Origin: Aeromonas simiae
GTDB taxonomy: Bacteria; Pseudomonadota; Gammaproteobacteria; Enterobacterales; Aeromonadaceae
DNA length: 57,849 nucleotides
Direction of reading: 5' to 3'
NCBI RefSeq assembly: GCF_000820125.1
Contig: NZ_CDBY01000069.1
Location: forward strand, 1,075 to 58,923
In this document: positions 9,827 to 18,395 of the stretch, piece by piece
Numbering within the stretch: the first letter of the stretch is position 1
Layout: each line of letters opens with the position of its first letter
The notes under the pieces: model-generated
What the model was told of the DNA's origin: nothing
The model's input: the letters and a program-made list of their open reading frames with translations, nothing else
Databases searched by the model: none
Made by a program: the position numbers and the translations under genes

Positions 9827-10537
9827 TTACGGCTTGTTCACCAGGTTAGTGAACTCGTCGCCCTTGGTGTGGCGCACATCCTTGCCCTTAACGAAGTAGA
9901 TGATGTACTCGCAGATGTGCTGGCAGCGATCGCCGACCCGCTCGATGGCGCGCGCCGCCCACAGGACGTTGAGCACCTGAGGGATGGTGCGCGGATCTTC
10001 CATCATGTAGGTCATCAGCTCGCGAATGACCGACTCGTAGTCGCGATCCACCTTGTCATCTTCTTGATAGACGGCGACGGCGGCGTCGAGATCCATGCGG
10101 GCGAAGGCGTCGAGCACGTCGTGCAGCATCTTGATGGTGCGCCGGCCCATGTTCTCCAGCGACACCAGCGGCGGCTGCGGCTTGTTGGCGTTGTCGGTGA
10201 GCATGCGGGCGATCCGCTCGGCCACGTCACCGATGCGCTCGAGCTCGGCGATGGTCTTGATGATGGCCATCACCAGACGCAAGTCAGACGCGGTCGGCTG
10301 GCGCTTGGCGATGATGCGGGTGCACTCCTCGTCGATGGCCACCTCCATGGCATTGACCTTGTGGTCGCTGCCGACGATGCGGCGCGCCGCATCGAGATCC
10401 TGATCGTGAATGGCCGCCAGCGCGTCGGTCAGCTGCTGCTCGACCAGCCCCCCCATCACCAGCACCTGGTTGCGCACGTTTTCCAGCTCGGTATTGAACT
10501 GCCCCGAGATATGTTTGCCGAGATTCATATTGTCCAT
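9827..10537 (-). CDS. phoU: Phosphate-specific transport system accessory protein PhoU
   Basis: 236 residues made of two PhoU helical bundles, each with the metal-binding E/DxxxD-type motif ([26 protein letters not shown]). PhoU is a peripheral protein that links the Pst transporter to the PhoR kinase and represses the Pho regulon when phosphate is plentiful. It is the last gene of the pstCAB-phoU row, 32 bases after pstB, with a strong terminator behind it. PhoB and PhoR are not in the window. Confidence 0.97.
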   Translation of the reverse strand: MDNMNLGKHISGQFNTELENVRNQVLVMGGLVEQQLTDALAAIHDQDLDAARRIVGSDHKVNAMEVAIDEECTRIIAKRQPTASDLRLVMAIIKTIAELERIGDVAERIARMLTDNANKPQPPLVSLENMGRRTIKMLHDVLDAFARMDLDAAVAVYQEDDKVDRDYESVIRELMTYMMEDPRTIPQVLNVLWAARAIERVGDRCQHICEYIIYFVKGKDVRHTKGDEFTNLVNKP

Positions 10538-10569
10538 GTCGAAATCCTTAAACCGGGTGCGGTTATGCC

Positions 10570-11388
10570 TTAGCCGTAACGGCCGGTGATATAGTCCTCG
10601 GTCTTCTTCTTGGCCGGGGTGGTGAAGATGGTGTTGGTGTCGGTGTATTCGATCAGTTCGCCCATGTACATGAAGGCGGTCTGATCCGACACCCGGGCCG
10701 CCTGCTGCATGTTGTGGGTGACGATCACCACGGTGAACTGCTTCTTGAGCTCGTTGATCAGCTCCTCGATGGTCAGGGTCGAGATGGGATCGAGCGCCGA
10801 GGTCGGCTCATCGAGCAGCAGCACTTCCGGCTCGATGGCGATGGCGCGGGCGATCACCAGACGCTGCTGCTGACCGCCAGAGAGGCCGAAGGCGTTCTCG
10901 TGCAGGCGATCCTTGGCCTCCTCCCACAGGGCGGCGCCGCGCAAGGAGCGCTCCACCGCCTCGTCCAGGGTGCGGCGATCGTTGATCCCTTGCAGGCGCA
11001 GGCCATAGACCACGTTCTCGTAGATCGACTTCGGGAACGGGTTGGGGCGCTGGAACACCATACCGACCCGGCGGCGCAGGGCGGCGACATCCACGCTCTT
11101 GTCATAGATGTTGTTGCCGTGCAGCAGGATCTCCCCCTCAATGCGGCAGCTCTCCACCAGATCGTTCATCCGGTTGATGCAGCGCAGCAGGGTCGACTTA
11201 CCGCAGCCGGAGGGGCCGATGAAGGCGGTCACCTGCCCCTTGGGGATCTTCATCTCGATGTTGTAGAGCGCCTGCTTGTTGCCGTAGTAGAGATCCAGCC
11301 CCTTCACTTCCAGCGCGGTCTGCTCGGCCGGCAGGTTGGCCAGATCCAGCGCCTTGGGCTGCTGCATGGTGGTGTTGACGTTGATCAT
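10570..11388 (-). CDS. pstB: Phosphate ABC transporter ATP-binding protein PstB
   Basis: 272 residues. Walker [11 protein letters not shown]-loop [17 protein letters not shown], signature [16 protein letters not shown] and Walker [13 protein letters not shown] are all intact. PstB is the ATPase of the high-affinity phosphate importer and is also needed for Pho signalling. The residues before [15 protein letters not shown] are a short non-conserved extension. It sits 31 bases after pstA and 32 bases before phoU in the same operon. Confidence 0.97.
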   Translation of the reverse strand: MINVNTTMQQPKALDLANLPAEQTALEVKGLDLYYGNKQALYNIEMKIPKGQVTAFIGPSGCGKSTLLRCINRMNDLVESCRIEGEILLHGNNIYDKSVDVAALRRRVGMVFQRPNPFPKSIYENVVYGLRLQGINDRRTLDEAVERSLRGAALWEEAKDRLHENAFGLSGGQQQRLVIARAIAIEPEVLLLDEPTSALDPISTLTIEELINELKKQFTVVIVTHNMQQAARVSDQTAFMYMGELIEYTDTNTIFTTPAKKKTEDYITGRYG

Positions 11389-11419
11389 GGTTACCTCGAA
11401 TCGGTGCTAGGGGGCCGGA

Positions 11420-13072
11420 TCAGTTATCCAGCGCCTTGAATTTTTCACGCAGGTGGTTACGGATGGCGATGGCGGAGAGGTTGAGCCCCACGATCACGGT
11501 CACCAGCAGGAAGGAGGTGGCATAGACCAGCGGGCGCGCCGCCTCCACATTGGGGCTCTGGAAACCCACGTCATAAATATGGAAGCCCAGGTGCATGAAC
11601 TTGCGCTCCACGTGCAGGTACGGGAAGTTGCCATCCATCGGCAGGGTCGGTGCCAACTTCACCACCCCCACCAGCATCAGGGGGGCCACCTCGCCGGCGG
11701 CCCGGGCGATGGCCAGGATGAGGCCGGTCATGATGGCCGGGCTCGCCATGGGCAGCACGATGCGCCACAGGGTCTCGGCCTGGGTGGCGCCGAGGGCCAG
11801 TGAGCCGTGACGGATGGCGCTCGGGATGCGGGCCAGCCCCTCCTCGGTCGAGACGATCACCACCGGCAGGGTGAGGATCGCCAAGGTCAGCGCCGACCAG
11901 ATGACGCCGGGAGCGCCGAAGGTGGGGCTCGGCAGCGCCTCGGGGTAGAACAGCCGATCGATGCTGCCGCCCAGGGTGTAGACGAAAAAGCCGAGGCCAA
12001 ACACGCCGTAGACGATGGAGGGCACGCCGGCGAGGTTGATCACCGCGATGCGGATGAACTTGGTCATCACGTTCTTACCGGCGTACTCATGCAGGTAGAC
12101 CGCCGCCACCACCCCGAGCGGGGTGACGATGATGGCCATCAGGATCACCATGAAGACGGTGCCGAAGATGGCCGGGAACACCCCGCCCTCGGTGTTGGCC
12201 TCGCGCGGCTCGCCACCGATGAACTTGCCAATCTGGTGGAACCAGTGGCCGATCTTGGCCGGCAGGCTCATCTGGTTCGGCCAGGTGACGTCGAGCACCT
12301 TGGAAAGCGGCATGGTGACCGCCTCGCCGCGCATGTCGGTGACGGTCACGCTGTCGCGTCCGGCATCGGCGCGCAGGGCAAACAGCTCTTTTTCCAGCAC
12401 CTGATAGTCCGCCTGCAACTGAGCCCGCTCGGCGCTCAGCTCACCCTTGAGCTCGTCGCTTAACCGCCCTTCCAGCTCGGCCTTGCGCTCCTTGAGGCGC
12501 AGCTTCTCGAGCCGGTAGTTGATGGCCCCTATCTTGCCCTTTTGCAGGCTGTCCGCCTGGGCGTTGAGGCCGACGGCGCGGTTGATGGCCGCCACGAACG
12601 GCTGATGCAGATCGCCGCTGACCGCCTGACCGTCGACGGTCAGCGCCGTGACGGTGCCGTAGAAGTTACCGTTGGTGGTGCGCTCGATCACCGCCAGCTC
12701 GGCCGGCTGACGGCGCGCCGCGATGTCGCTCTCCAATATCCAGCGAAAGTCGAGGTCGACAAACTCGCGGTTACCGGTCTTGATGAGGTAGCGAGTGAGC
12801 CACTCGCGGCTCTCCCCTTCGGGCAGCAGCCGGCCGGCGTCACGCAGCCGCTCGATCGGCACCTGCTCTTGATCGTAGAGTTCACCAATCACCAGATGGG
12901 GCTGCCCGTTCTGATCCTTGACCTGCCACTCATAGATGGGGTGCGGCCAGAAGTAGACCAGACCACGCCAGCCGATGAGCAGCAGCAGGCCCAACACCGC
13001 CACCAGACTCATGCTCACGGCGCCGCCGGTCATCCAGATCCAGGGAGCCCCCGTTTTAAACCACTTTCCCAT
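11420..13072 (-). CDS. pstA: Phosphate ABC transporter permease PstA, long form
   Basis: 550 residues, almost twice the length of E. coli PstA (296). The C-terminal ~290 residues are a normal ABC permease: GVVAAVYLHEYAG, the EAA-type loop GSLALGATQAETLWRIVLP, and several helices. The N-terminal half has one transmembrane helix (VSMSLVAVLGLLLLIGWRGL) and then an extra, mostly polar region of about 220 residues, probably periplasmic, with a coiled-coil-like stretch (RLKERKAELEGRLSDELKGEL). Long PstA proteins of this type occur in Vibrio, Shewanella and Aeromonas; the function of the insertion is not known to me. Confidence 0.93.
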   Translation of the reverse strand: MGKWFKTGAPWIWMTGGAVSMSLVAVLGLLLLIGWRGLVYFWPHPIYEWQVKDQNGQPHLVIGELYDQEQVPIERLRDAGRLLPEGESREWLTRYLIKTGNREFVDLDFRWILESDIAARRQPAELAVIERTTNGNFYGTVTALTVDGQAVSGDLHQPFVAAINRAVGLNAQADSLQKGKIGAINYRLEKLRLKERKAELEGRLSDELKGELSAERAQLQADYQVLEKELFALRADAGRDSVTVTDMRGEAVTMPLSKVLDVTWPNQMSLPAKIGHWFHQIGKFIGGEPREANTEGGVFPAIFGTVFMVILMAIIVTPLGVVAAVYLHEYAGKNVMTKFIRIAVINLAGVPSIVYGVFGLGFFVYTLGGSIDRLFYPEALPSPTFGAPGVIWSALTLAILTLPVVIVSTEEGLARIPSAIRHGSLALGATQAETLWRIVLPMASPAIMTGLILAIARAAGEVAPLMLVGVVKLAPTLPMDGNFPYLHVERKFMHLGFHIYDVGFQSPNVEAARPLVYATSFLLVTVIVGLNLSAIAIRNHLREKFKALDN

Positions 13073-13089
13073 TGCTTGATTCCTCGCCC

Positions 13090-15327
13090 TTACAGGGAGC
13101 TGTATTTTTCACGCAGACGCTGGCGGATGAACTCGGCAAGCGTGTTGAAGACAAAGGTGAAGACGAACAGCACGAAGGCCGCGAGGAACAGCACCCGGTA
13201 GTGGGAGCTGCCGACCTCGGACTCGGGCATCTCGACCGCGATGTTGGCGGCTAGGGTGCGCAGCCCCTGGAACATGGAAAAATCCATGATGGGGGTGTTG
13301 CCGGTGGCCATCAGCACGATCATGGTCTCGCCCACGGCGCGGCCAAGGCCGATCATCACCGCCGAAAAGATGCCGGGGCTGGCGGTGAGGATCACCACCC
13401 GGCTCAAGGTCTGCCACGGGGTGGCGCCGAGCGCGAGCGACCCCAGCGTCAGGTGCTTGGGCACCGAGAAGACGGCGTCTTCGGCGATGGAGAAGATGGT
13501 CGGGATGACCGCAAAGCCCATGGCGATCCCCACCACCAGCGAGTTGCGCTGGTCAAACTTGACGCCCGCCTCGTTGGTCAGCCAGATACGGGTATCACCG
13601 TGGAAAAAGAGGGTCTCGAGCAGCGGGCTCAAGCCAAACGCGCCCCACCCGATCAGGATCAGCACCGGCACCAGCAGGATTGCTTGCCACCCCTCCGGCA
13701 CCCGCTGGCGCATGCGCTCGGGCAGAGTCTGCCAGGCCATGGCGGTCAGCAGCATGCCAAGGGGCAGCACGACGAGCAGCAGCACCACGCCGGGCAGGTT
13801 GTCTTCCACCAAGGGCGCCAGCCAGAGTCCGGCCAGGAAACCCAGGATCACGGTCGGCAGGGCCGCCATGATCTCGACCGTGGGTTTGACCACCTTGCGC
13901 AGGCCCGGCGACATGAAATAGGCGGTGTAGACGGCGCCCGCCACCCCGAGCGGCACCGCAAACAGCATGGCGTAGAAGGAGGCCTTGAGGGTCCCGAACG
14001 CCAGCGGAACCAGGCTCAGCTTGGGCTCAAAATCGTTGCTGGCGGAGGTGGACTGCCACACGAACTGGGGCTCGGGGTAGCCTTCGTACCACACCTCGTG
14101 CCACAGGGCCGACCAGGTCACCTCGGGGTGGGCATTGTCCACCGTAAAGGCCCTGATGCCGCTGCCCTGCTCCACCAGCAGCAGGTTGTTGCGCGGCGAG
14201 AGGGCCACCCCGTTGAGATCGCGGGTGTCGAGCTGCTCGCTCAGCAGGCGGGTCTCACCCGTGGTGTGGAAGAAATCGACCGTCCCCTTGCTGGTGGTGG
14301 CCACAAACCCCTTGCGGTGGGTCTCGACCGCCAGCTCGCTGACCGGGCCGGAGGCCGCAAAGTCGCGGATATGGGTAAACTCGCGCTTGCCCCCCTTGGC
14401 CACCTCGAACCACTGGGAGATTACGCCGTTGTCATTGCCCACCAGCAGCGAAGAGGCGCCAGAGAGCAGCGCCACCTTGGTGACGTTGCCGCCCTGGGCG
14501 TTGATCTCCAGCACGTTGCGCAATGTGATATCGTCGGGCTTGCTGATGTCATAGACCGACAGACGGTTGCCCTCGCGCAAAAACAGGGTGCGCAGGTTCG
14601 GGGTCATCAACATCTGATCGACGTGGCGCGGCAAGGTCGGGATGGTGTAGTTGCTGCTGCTCCACTCCACCTCACCAGAGAGGAAGTTCTGCTCGCCGCT
14701 GAGCACCGTCATCACGCCGCGCCCATCTTCCGTCAGCGCCGCCGCCACCATCTTGTCGCTGCCGGCCTCAAGGGCCAGTAGGCGCAGCGGCTTGCCTTGG
14801 GGATCGATCTGCATCGGCTCGTCGCCAAACGGGTGCTTGAGCTCGGGGACGATCACCCGGGTGTCATTGGGGTAGCTGACGGCAAAGCCGGGACGCAGGA
14901 TCTCGACCCTTCCGTCCGCTCGGCCATAGGCGATCACCTCTTCATCACCGTGGCTGCGCGCCACGCTGCTGATGCTGCCAGCCAGTTGCTGACGGGCGAT
15001 GAGCTGACCGGCGCTAAAGCCGTTGCCCGCCTTGAGGGCGAAGAAGCTCACCTGCCCCTGGTCACCGAAGCGAAAGCCGATCTCGTTCTGCTCCTCACTG
15101 CCGAGCCAGGCGGTGCGATCGCTCGCCGGTACCTGTACCGTGCTCAGCGGCGCAATTGAAGCCCCGTGAAAGAGGGGTTTGACCACATAGAGGAGGTAGA
15201 AAAAGATGAGCAGCAGCGCCACCAGCACCAGAGAGCCCCCGGTGGTGACGCCGTACTTCATCAATAAGTCCTTGATCCGACGCTTCTTACTGCCGGTCAT
15301 GACCAAGGCGGTGGATTCCGATGACAT
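13090..15327 (-). CDS. pstC: Phosphate ABC transporter permease PstC, long form
   Basis: 745 residues against 319 in E. coli. A first transmembrane helix (about residues 30-50) is followed by some 370 periplasmic residues with repeated beta-strand patterns (IAYGRADGRVEILRPG; LVGNDNGVISQWFEV) that look like a WD40-type propeller. The canonical permease core then occupies about residues 450-745 (PTVILGFLAGLWLAPL, EAA loop GSLALGATPWQTLSRVV). I use the ATG at 15327 because GAGGT stands seven bases upstream; a longer frame to 15339 would start inside that site. First gene of the operon, directly behind a Pho box. Confidence 0.94.
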   Translation of the reverse strand: MSSESTALVMTGSKKRRIKDLLMKYGVTTGGSLVLVALLLIFFYLLYVVKPLFHGASIAPLSTVQVPASDRTAWLGSEEQNEIGFRFGDQGQVSFFALKAGNGFSAGQLIARQQLAGSISSVARSHGDEEVIAYGRADGRVEILRPGFAVSYPNDTRVIVPELKHPFGDEPMQIDPQGKPLRLLALEAGSDKMVAAALTEDGRGVMTVLSGEQNFLSGEVEWSSSNYTIPTLPRHVDQMLMTPNLRTLFLREGNRLSVYDISKPDDITLRNVLEINAQGGNVTKVALLSGASSLLVGNDNGVISQWFEVAKGGKREFTHIRDFAASGPVSELAVETHRKGFVATTSKGTVDFFHTTGETRLLSEQLDTRDLNGVALSPRNNLLLVEQGSGIRAFTVDNAHPEVTWSALWHEVWYEGYPEPQFVWQSTSASNDFEPKLSLVPLAFGTLKASFYAMLFAVPLGVAGAVYTAYFMSPGLRKVVKPTVEIMAALPTVILGFLAGLWLAPLVEDNLPGVVLLLVVLPLGMLLTAMAWQTLPERMRQRVPEGWQAILLVPVLILIGWGAFGLSPLLETLFFHGDTRIWLTNEAGVKFDQRNSLVVGIAMGFAVIPTIFSIAEDAVFSVPKHLTLGSLALGATPWQTLSRVVILTASPGIFSAVMIGLGRAVGETMIVLMATGNTPIMDFSMFQGLRTLAANIAVEMPESEVGSSHYRVLFLAAFVLFVFTFVFNTLAEFIRQRLREKYSSL

Positions 15328-15360
15328 GCAAGACCTCAAGATGGTTTGGGCATGGGCGCG

Positions 15361-15394
15361 ATTATATGGCGGTAAAATGACAGTAATGTTACAT
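15361..15394 (-). promoter_or_regulatory. Pho box and -10 element of the pst operon
   Basis: On the minus strand a perfect half-site CTGTCAT (15383-15377) is preceded, four bases earlier, by ATGTAAC (4 of 7 matches to the half-site). Ten bases downstream stands a perfect TATAAT (15366-15361). This is the layout of PhoB-activated promoters, where the Pho box replaces the -35 element. The pstC start is 34 bases downstream of the -10. PhoB control is inferred. Confidence 0.65.
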
Positions 15395-15553
15395 GACGTG
15401 CGAACACTCGGGGCGTCTCCCCCCGATTGGGTCAGTAACAGGGGGCCCCTTGGGTGTTACGCTCCTCCTCACGGCCCCCCTCCCCACGAGCAGGCGTCAA
15501 CCTCAGCGGACGGTGGCTCACGTTCCGATCCCCCCGCCCCGTCTGGAGCAAGG

Positions 15554-15568
15554 GATTGCAGCGCAATC
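15554..15568. repeat. Inverted repeat upstream of the GyrI-like gene
   Basis: GATTGC and GCAATC around AGC, in the gap between the Pho box and the gene at 15625. It could be an operator. The rest of 15395-15624 shows only GC-rich sequence with a GTAAC/GTTAC inverted repeat near 15434-15457. Confidence 0.2.
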
Positions 15569-15624
15569 GCAGGCAGCGCTTGTGCCCCTCCCCCTGCCGG
15601 CGCCCCTATGTTGTGAGGAGTAAG

Positions 15625-16065
15625 ATGGAGATCATCACCCTACCCGAGCGCACCGTGCTGGCCCAGACCCACACCCTGACCCTGGCCGAGGTGGGCCTGC
15701 GCAGTGCAGCAACCTGCCCAACCCTCGAGCTGCGCGCCCGGCAGCTTGGGCTGACCATCGACGGCCCGTGGCAGTTTGTGGCCGAGGGGCTGCCCGAGCG
15801 CGCCGATCACCCCTTCACCCTGCGCATCTGCCTGCCGGTGCAAGGGGAGCACCCGGCGCTAACCCGACTCCCGGCCTGCCGCTGTGCCCGCCGCCTCTAT
15901 CAGGGGCCGCTCAACGCCCTGTTTGAGCAGGGTTACCAACCGCTGCTGGCGGCCATCCGGGCCCAGGGCCTGCCCCTGAGCGGCGAGAGCCGCGAGGTGT
16001 ATCACCACTGGGCGGGGCCCGATAGCCCCGACAACCGCATCGAGATCCAGTTCGTGCTGGCCTGA
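15625..16065 (+). CDS. GyrI-like effector-binding domain protein
   Basis: 146 residues. It looks like a stand-alone GyrI/AraC effector-binding (SOUL-like small-molecule-binding) domain, with the family's typical C-terminal pattern SREVYHHWAGPDSPDNRIEI and a central ARRLYQGPL strand-helix. There is no DNA-binding domain. Related stand-alone proteins bind hydrophobic cations or hydrolyse cyclopropanoids, or inhibit gyrase; which applies here is unknown. I chose the ATG at 15625 because GAGGAG stands seven bases upstream; the frame extends to 15454 but that part is GC-rich and unlike a protein. It converges on the next gene. Confidence 0.7.
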   Translation: MEIITLPERTVLAQTHTLTLAEVGLRSAATCPTLELRARQLGLTIDGPWQFVAEGLPERADHPFTLRICLPVQGEHPALTRLPACRCARRLYQGPLNALFEQGYQPLLAAIRAQGLPLSGESREVYHHWAGPDSPDNRIEIQFVLA

Positions 16066-16072
16066 CGCCAGC

Positions 16073-16561
16073 TCAGGGCAGAGTGAGCAGGGTCGGCACC
16101 CGTCCCCATGCACCGAGCAGGGTGCGCAGATCGGCCTGCTCCAGCACCCAGGTTTCGGTGTTGATGAGCGGATGGCACTGCACCAGGGGGGCCTCCCACA
16201 CCCGGCGCTCCAGCACCAGTTCCACCTGATGGGCCCCATCGTTGACCAGCGCGAGCAGGGTCACGGCGCCGGGCTCGACCCCAAGATGGCGGCGCAGCCG
16301 CTCGGGCGAGGCGAACGAGAGGCGGCGGGTGCCCAGCCGCTCGGCCAGCGCCGCCAGATTAACCGGCGTCTGTTCGTCTGCCACCACCAGCAGCAGGCGT
16401 TGACCACGGCTCTCTTTTAAAAACAGATTCTTGACCCTCAGCCCAGGCAGATCCCCCACCAGGGCGCTGGCCTGCTCACAGGTCATGGCCGGTGCGTGCA
16501 GCCGCCCCTCGACCCGGATGCCAAGGTGCGCCAATTGCGCCGCCAGTTGTTCCCTGTCCAC
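16073..16561 (-). CDS. Prolyl-tRNA editing (YbaK/ProX-type) protein
   Basis: 162 residues forming a single YbaK-type deacylase domain, with VKNLFLKESRGQRLLLVVADE (the conserved KNLF.KD/E core), LSFASPERL and GVEPGAVTLLALVND. Such free-standing proteins hydrolyse mischarged Ala-tRNA-Pro or Cys-tRNA-Pro. The PrdX/ProXp-ala group is the best match by the KNLFL and PGAVT motifs. Two in-frame GTG codons compete: the one at 16567 abuts the Shine-Dalgarno AAGGA with no spacing, so the one at 16561 (six-base spacing) is preferred. It lies between fumarase and the GyrI-like gene. Confidence 0.82.
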   Translation of the reverse strand: MDREQLAAQLAHLGIRVEGRLHAPAMTCEQASALVGDLPGLRVKNLFLKESRGQRLLLVVADEQTPVNLAALAERLGTRRLSFASPERLRRHLGVEPGAVTLLALVNDGAHQVELVLERRVWEAPLVQCHPLINTETWVLEQADLRTLLGAWGRVPTLLTLP

Positions 16562-16585
16562 CCTCACTCCTTTTTGCTCATGCCC

Positions 16586-16621
16586 ATAAACAAGAGGGCG
16601 CCCCGTTCGGGAGCGCCCTCA
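16586..16621 (-). terminator. Terminator after the fumarase gene
   Basis: On the minus strand GAGGGCGC pairs with GCGCCCTC around an inner CCCGAACGGG-like loop, followed by TTGTTT. It starts 28 bases after the fumarase stop and lies just upstream of the prolyl-tRNA editing gene. Confidence 0.7.
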
Positions 16622-16648
16622 TTAACGCGGTACCATCAGGGATGGCGC

Positions 16649-18175
16649 TCAGCGTGACAGCTCACCGTCGAGTTCGGCTATCTTGGCCGACCAGTAGGCG
16701 GGGCCGGTCTCGTGGATGTTGTTGCCTTGCGAGTCGACCGCCACGGTCACCGGCATGTCTTCCACCTCGAACTCGTAGATGGCCTCCATGCCGAGATCGG
16801 CAAAGGCCACCACGCGGGCCTTCTTGATGGCTTTCGCCACCAGGTAGGCGGCGCCACCGACGGCCATCAGGTAGACGGCGCTGTGCTCCTTGATGCTCTG
16901 CACCGTCTTGGGGCCACGCTCGGACTTGCCAATCATGCCGATGAGGCCGGTTTCACCCAGCATCATGTCGGTGAACTTGTCCATCCGGGTGGAGGTGGTG
17001 GGGCCGGCCGGGCCGACCACTTCGTCACGCACCGCATCGACCGGGCCGACGTAGTAGATGAAGCGGTTGGTAAAATCGACCCCTTCCGGCAGCCCTTCAC
17101 CGCGCGCCAGCATGTCGGCAATGCGTTTGTGGGCGGCGTCGCGGCCGGTGAGGATTTTGCCTGAGAGCAGCACGGTGTCACCGCTCTTCCAACTGGCCAG
17201 CTCCGCCTTGGTGATGCCATCGACGTTGACCCGGCGCACGTTGCCGCCCGCCTCGCGGGTGATCTCGGGCCAATCTTCCAGCTTGGGCGGGGTCAGCTCG
17301 GCCGGGCCGGAGCCGTCGAGCTCAAAATGCACGTGGCGGGTGGCGGCGCAGTTGGGGATCATCACCACCGGCTTGGAGGCGGCGTGGGTCGGGGCGGATT
17401 TGACCTTCACGTCGAGCACTGTGGTGAGGCCGCCGAGCCCCTGGGCGCCGATGCCGAGCTTGTTGACCTTGTCATAGAGCTCGACGCGCAGCTTCTCTTC
17501 GGTGGTTTCGGGGCCGCGGGCGATCAGCTCTTGGATGTCGATGTGCTCCATCAGGGCCTCTTTAGCCAGCACGGCCGCCTTCTCGGCGGTGCCACCGATG
17601 CCGATCCCGAGCATGCCGGGCGGGCACCAGCCGGCCCCCATGGTCGGCACGGTCTTGAGCACCCACTCGACGATGTCGTCGGAGGGGTTGAGCATCACCA
17701 TCTTGGACTTGTTCTCAGAGCCACCGCCCTTGGCGGCGATGCTCACCTCGACCTTGTCGCCGGGGATCATGTCGATGTGCACCACGGCCGGGGCGTTGTC
17801 ACGGGTGTTCTTGCGACTGCCGGCCGGATCGGCCAGCACCGAGGCGCGCAGGGGGTTGTCCGGATTGGTGTAGGCACGGCGGGTACCCTCGTCCACCATA
17901 TCCTGCACCGTCATGTCGCTGTCCCACTGCACCTGCATGCCGATCTTCACGAAGCAGGTGACGATGCCGGTATCCTGGCACAGGGGGCGATGCCCCTCGG
18001 CAGACATACGGGAGTTGATCAGGATCTGAGCCAGGGCATCCTTGGCGGCCGGGTTGGCTTCCCGGTCGTACGCTGCCTTGGCGGCCTGGACGAAATCGAG
18101 GGGATGGTAATAGGAGATGTACTGTAGGGCATCCGCGATGGAGTCGATGAAATCCTGTTTTCTTATAATGCTCAT
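16649..18175 (-). CDS. Class I (iron-sulfur) fumarate hydratase
   Basis: 508 residues. Both parts of class I fumarases are fused, as in E. coli FumA/FumB (548 residues): the alpha part with CQDTGIVTCFVKIG (about residues 68-81), and CPPGMLGIGIGG and PNCAATRHVHFEL, which hold the three cluster cysteines, then the beta part with LSGKILTGRDAAHKR and VGPAGPTTSTRMD. The enzyme converts fumarate and malate in the TCA cycle and is oxygen-labile. I chose the ATG at 18175, with GAGG seven bases upstream, over a longer frame to 18283 that lacks homology. It has its own terminator and is divergent from pabB. FumA and FumB cannot be told apart here. Confidence 0.93.
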   Translation of the reverse strand: MSIIRKQDFIDSIADALQYISYYHPLDFVQAAKAAYDREANPAAKDALAQILINSRMSAEGHRPLCQDTGIVTCFVKIGMQVQWDSDMTVQDMVDEGTRRAYTNPDNPLRASVLADPAGSRKNTRDNAPAVVHIDMIPGDKVEVSIAAKGGGSENKSKMVMLNPSDDIVEWVLKTVPTMGAGWCPPGMLGIGIGGTAEKAAVLAKEALMEHIDIQELIARGPETTEEKLRVELYDKVNKLGIGAQGLGGLTTVLDVKVKSAPTHAASKPVVMIPNCAATRHVHFELDGSGPAELTPPKLEDWPEITREAGGNVRRVNVDGITKAELASWKSGDTVLLSGKILTGRDAAHKRIADMLARGEGLPEGVDFTNRFIYYVGPVDAVRDEVVGPAGPTTSTRMDKFTDMMLGETGLIGMIGKSERGPKTVQSIKEHSAVYLMAVGGAAYLVAKAIKKARVVAFADLGMEAIYEFEVEDMPVTVAVDSQGNNIHETGPAYWSAKIAELDGELSR

Positions 18176-18395
18176 AATGGCCTCACTGGTCCTTGCGAGA
18201 GCGATGTACCGGCCAAAAAGGGCTGGCACGGGCAAGGGCGTCCATGATGAACCGCAGGGGCGAAGGGGGATCCTGATCCGCATCCTGCGGCGACTTTGCT
18301 CGTTTTTGCCGGCCTATGATACGCTTCCCACCCCGAAGCCGACTAGGGATCAGCTCTCAATTCTGCCGATTGCCCTATTTAAAGCCTTAAACCGC

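Noticed and set aside
13090..15339. Longer start of pstC at 15339
   Set aside because: It would use TTG inside the Shine-Dalgarno of the ATG at 15327.
15434..15457. GTAAC/GTTAC hairpin as a terminator between pstC and the GyrI-like gene
   Set aside because: Both neighbouring genes are transcribed away from it, and there is no T-run.
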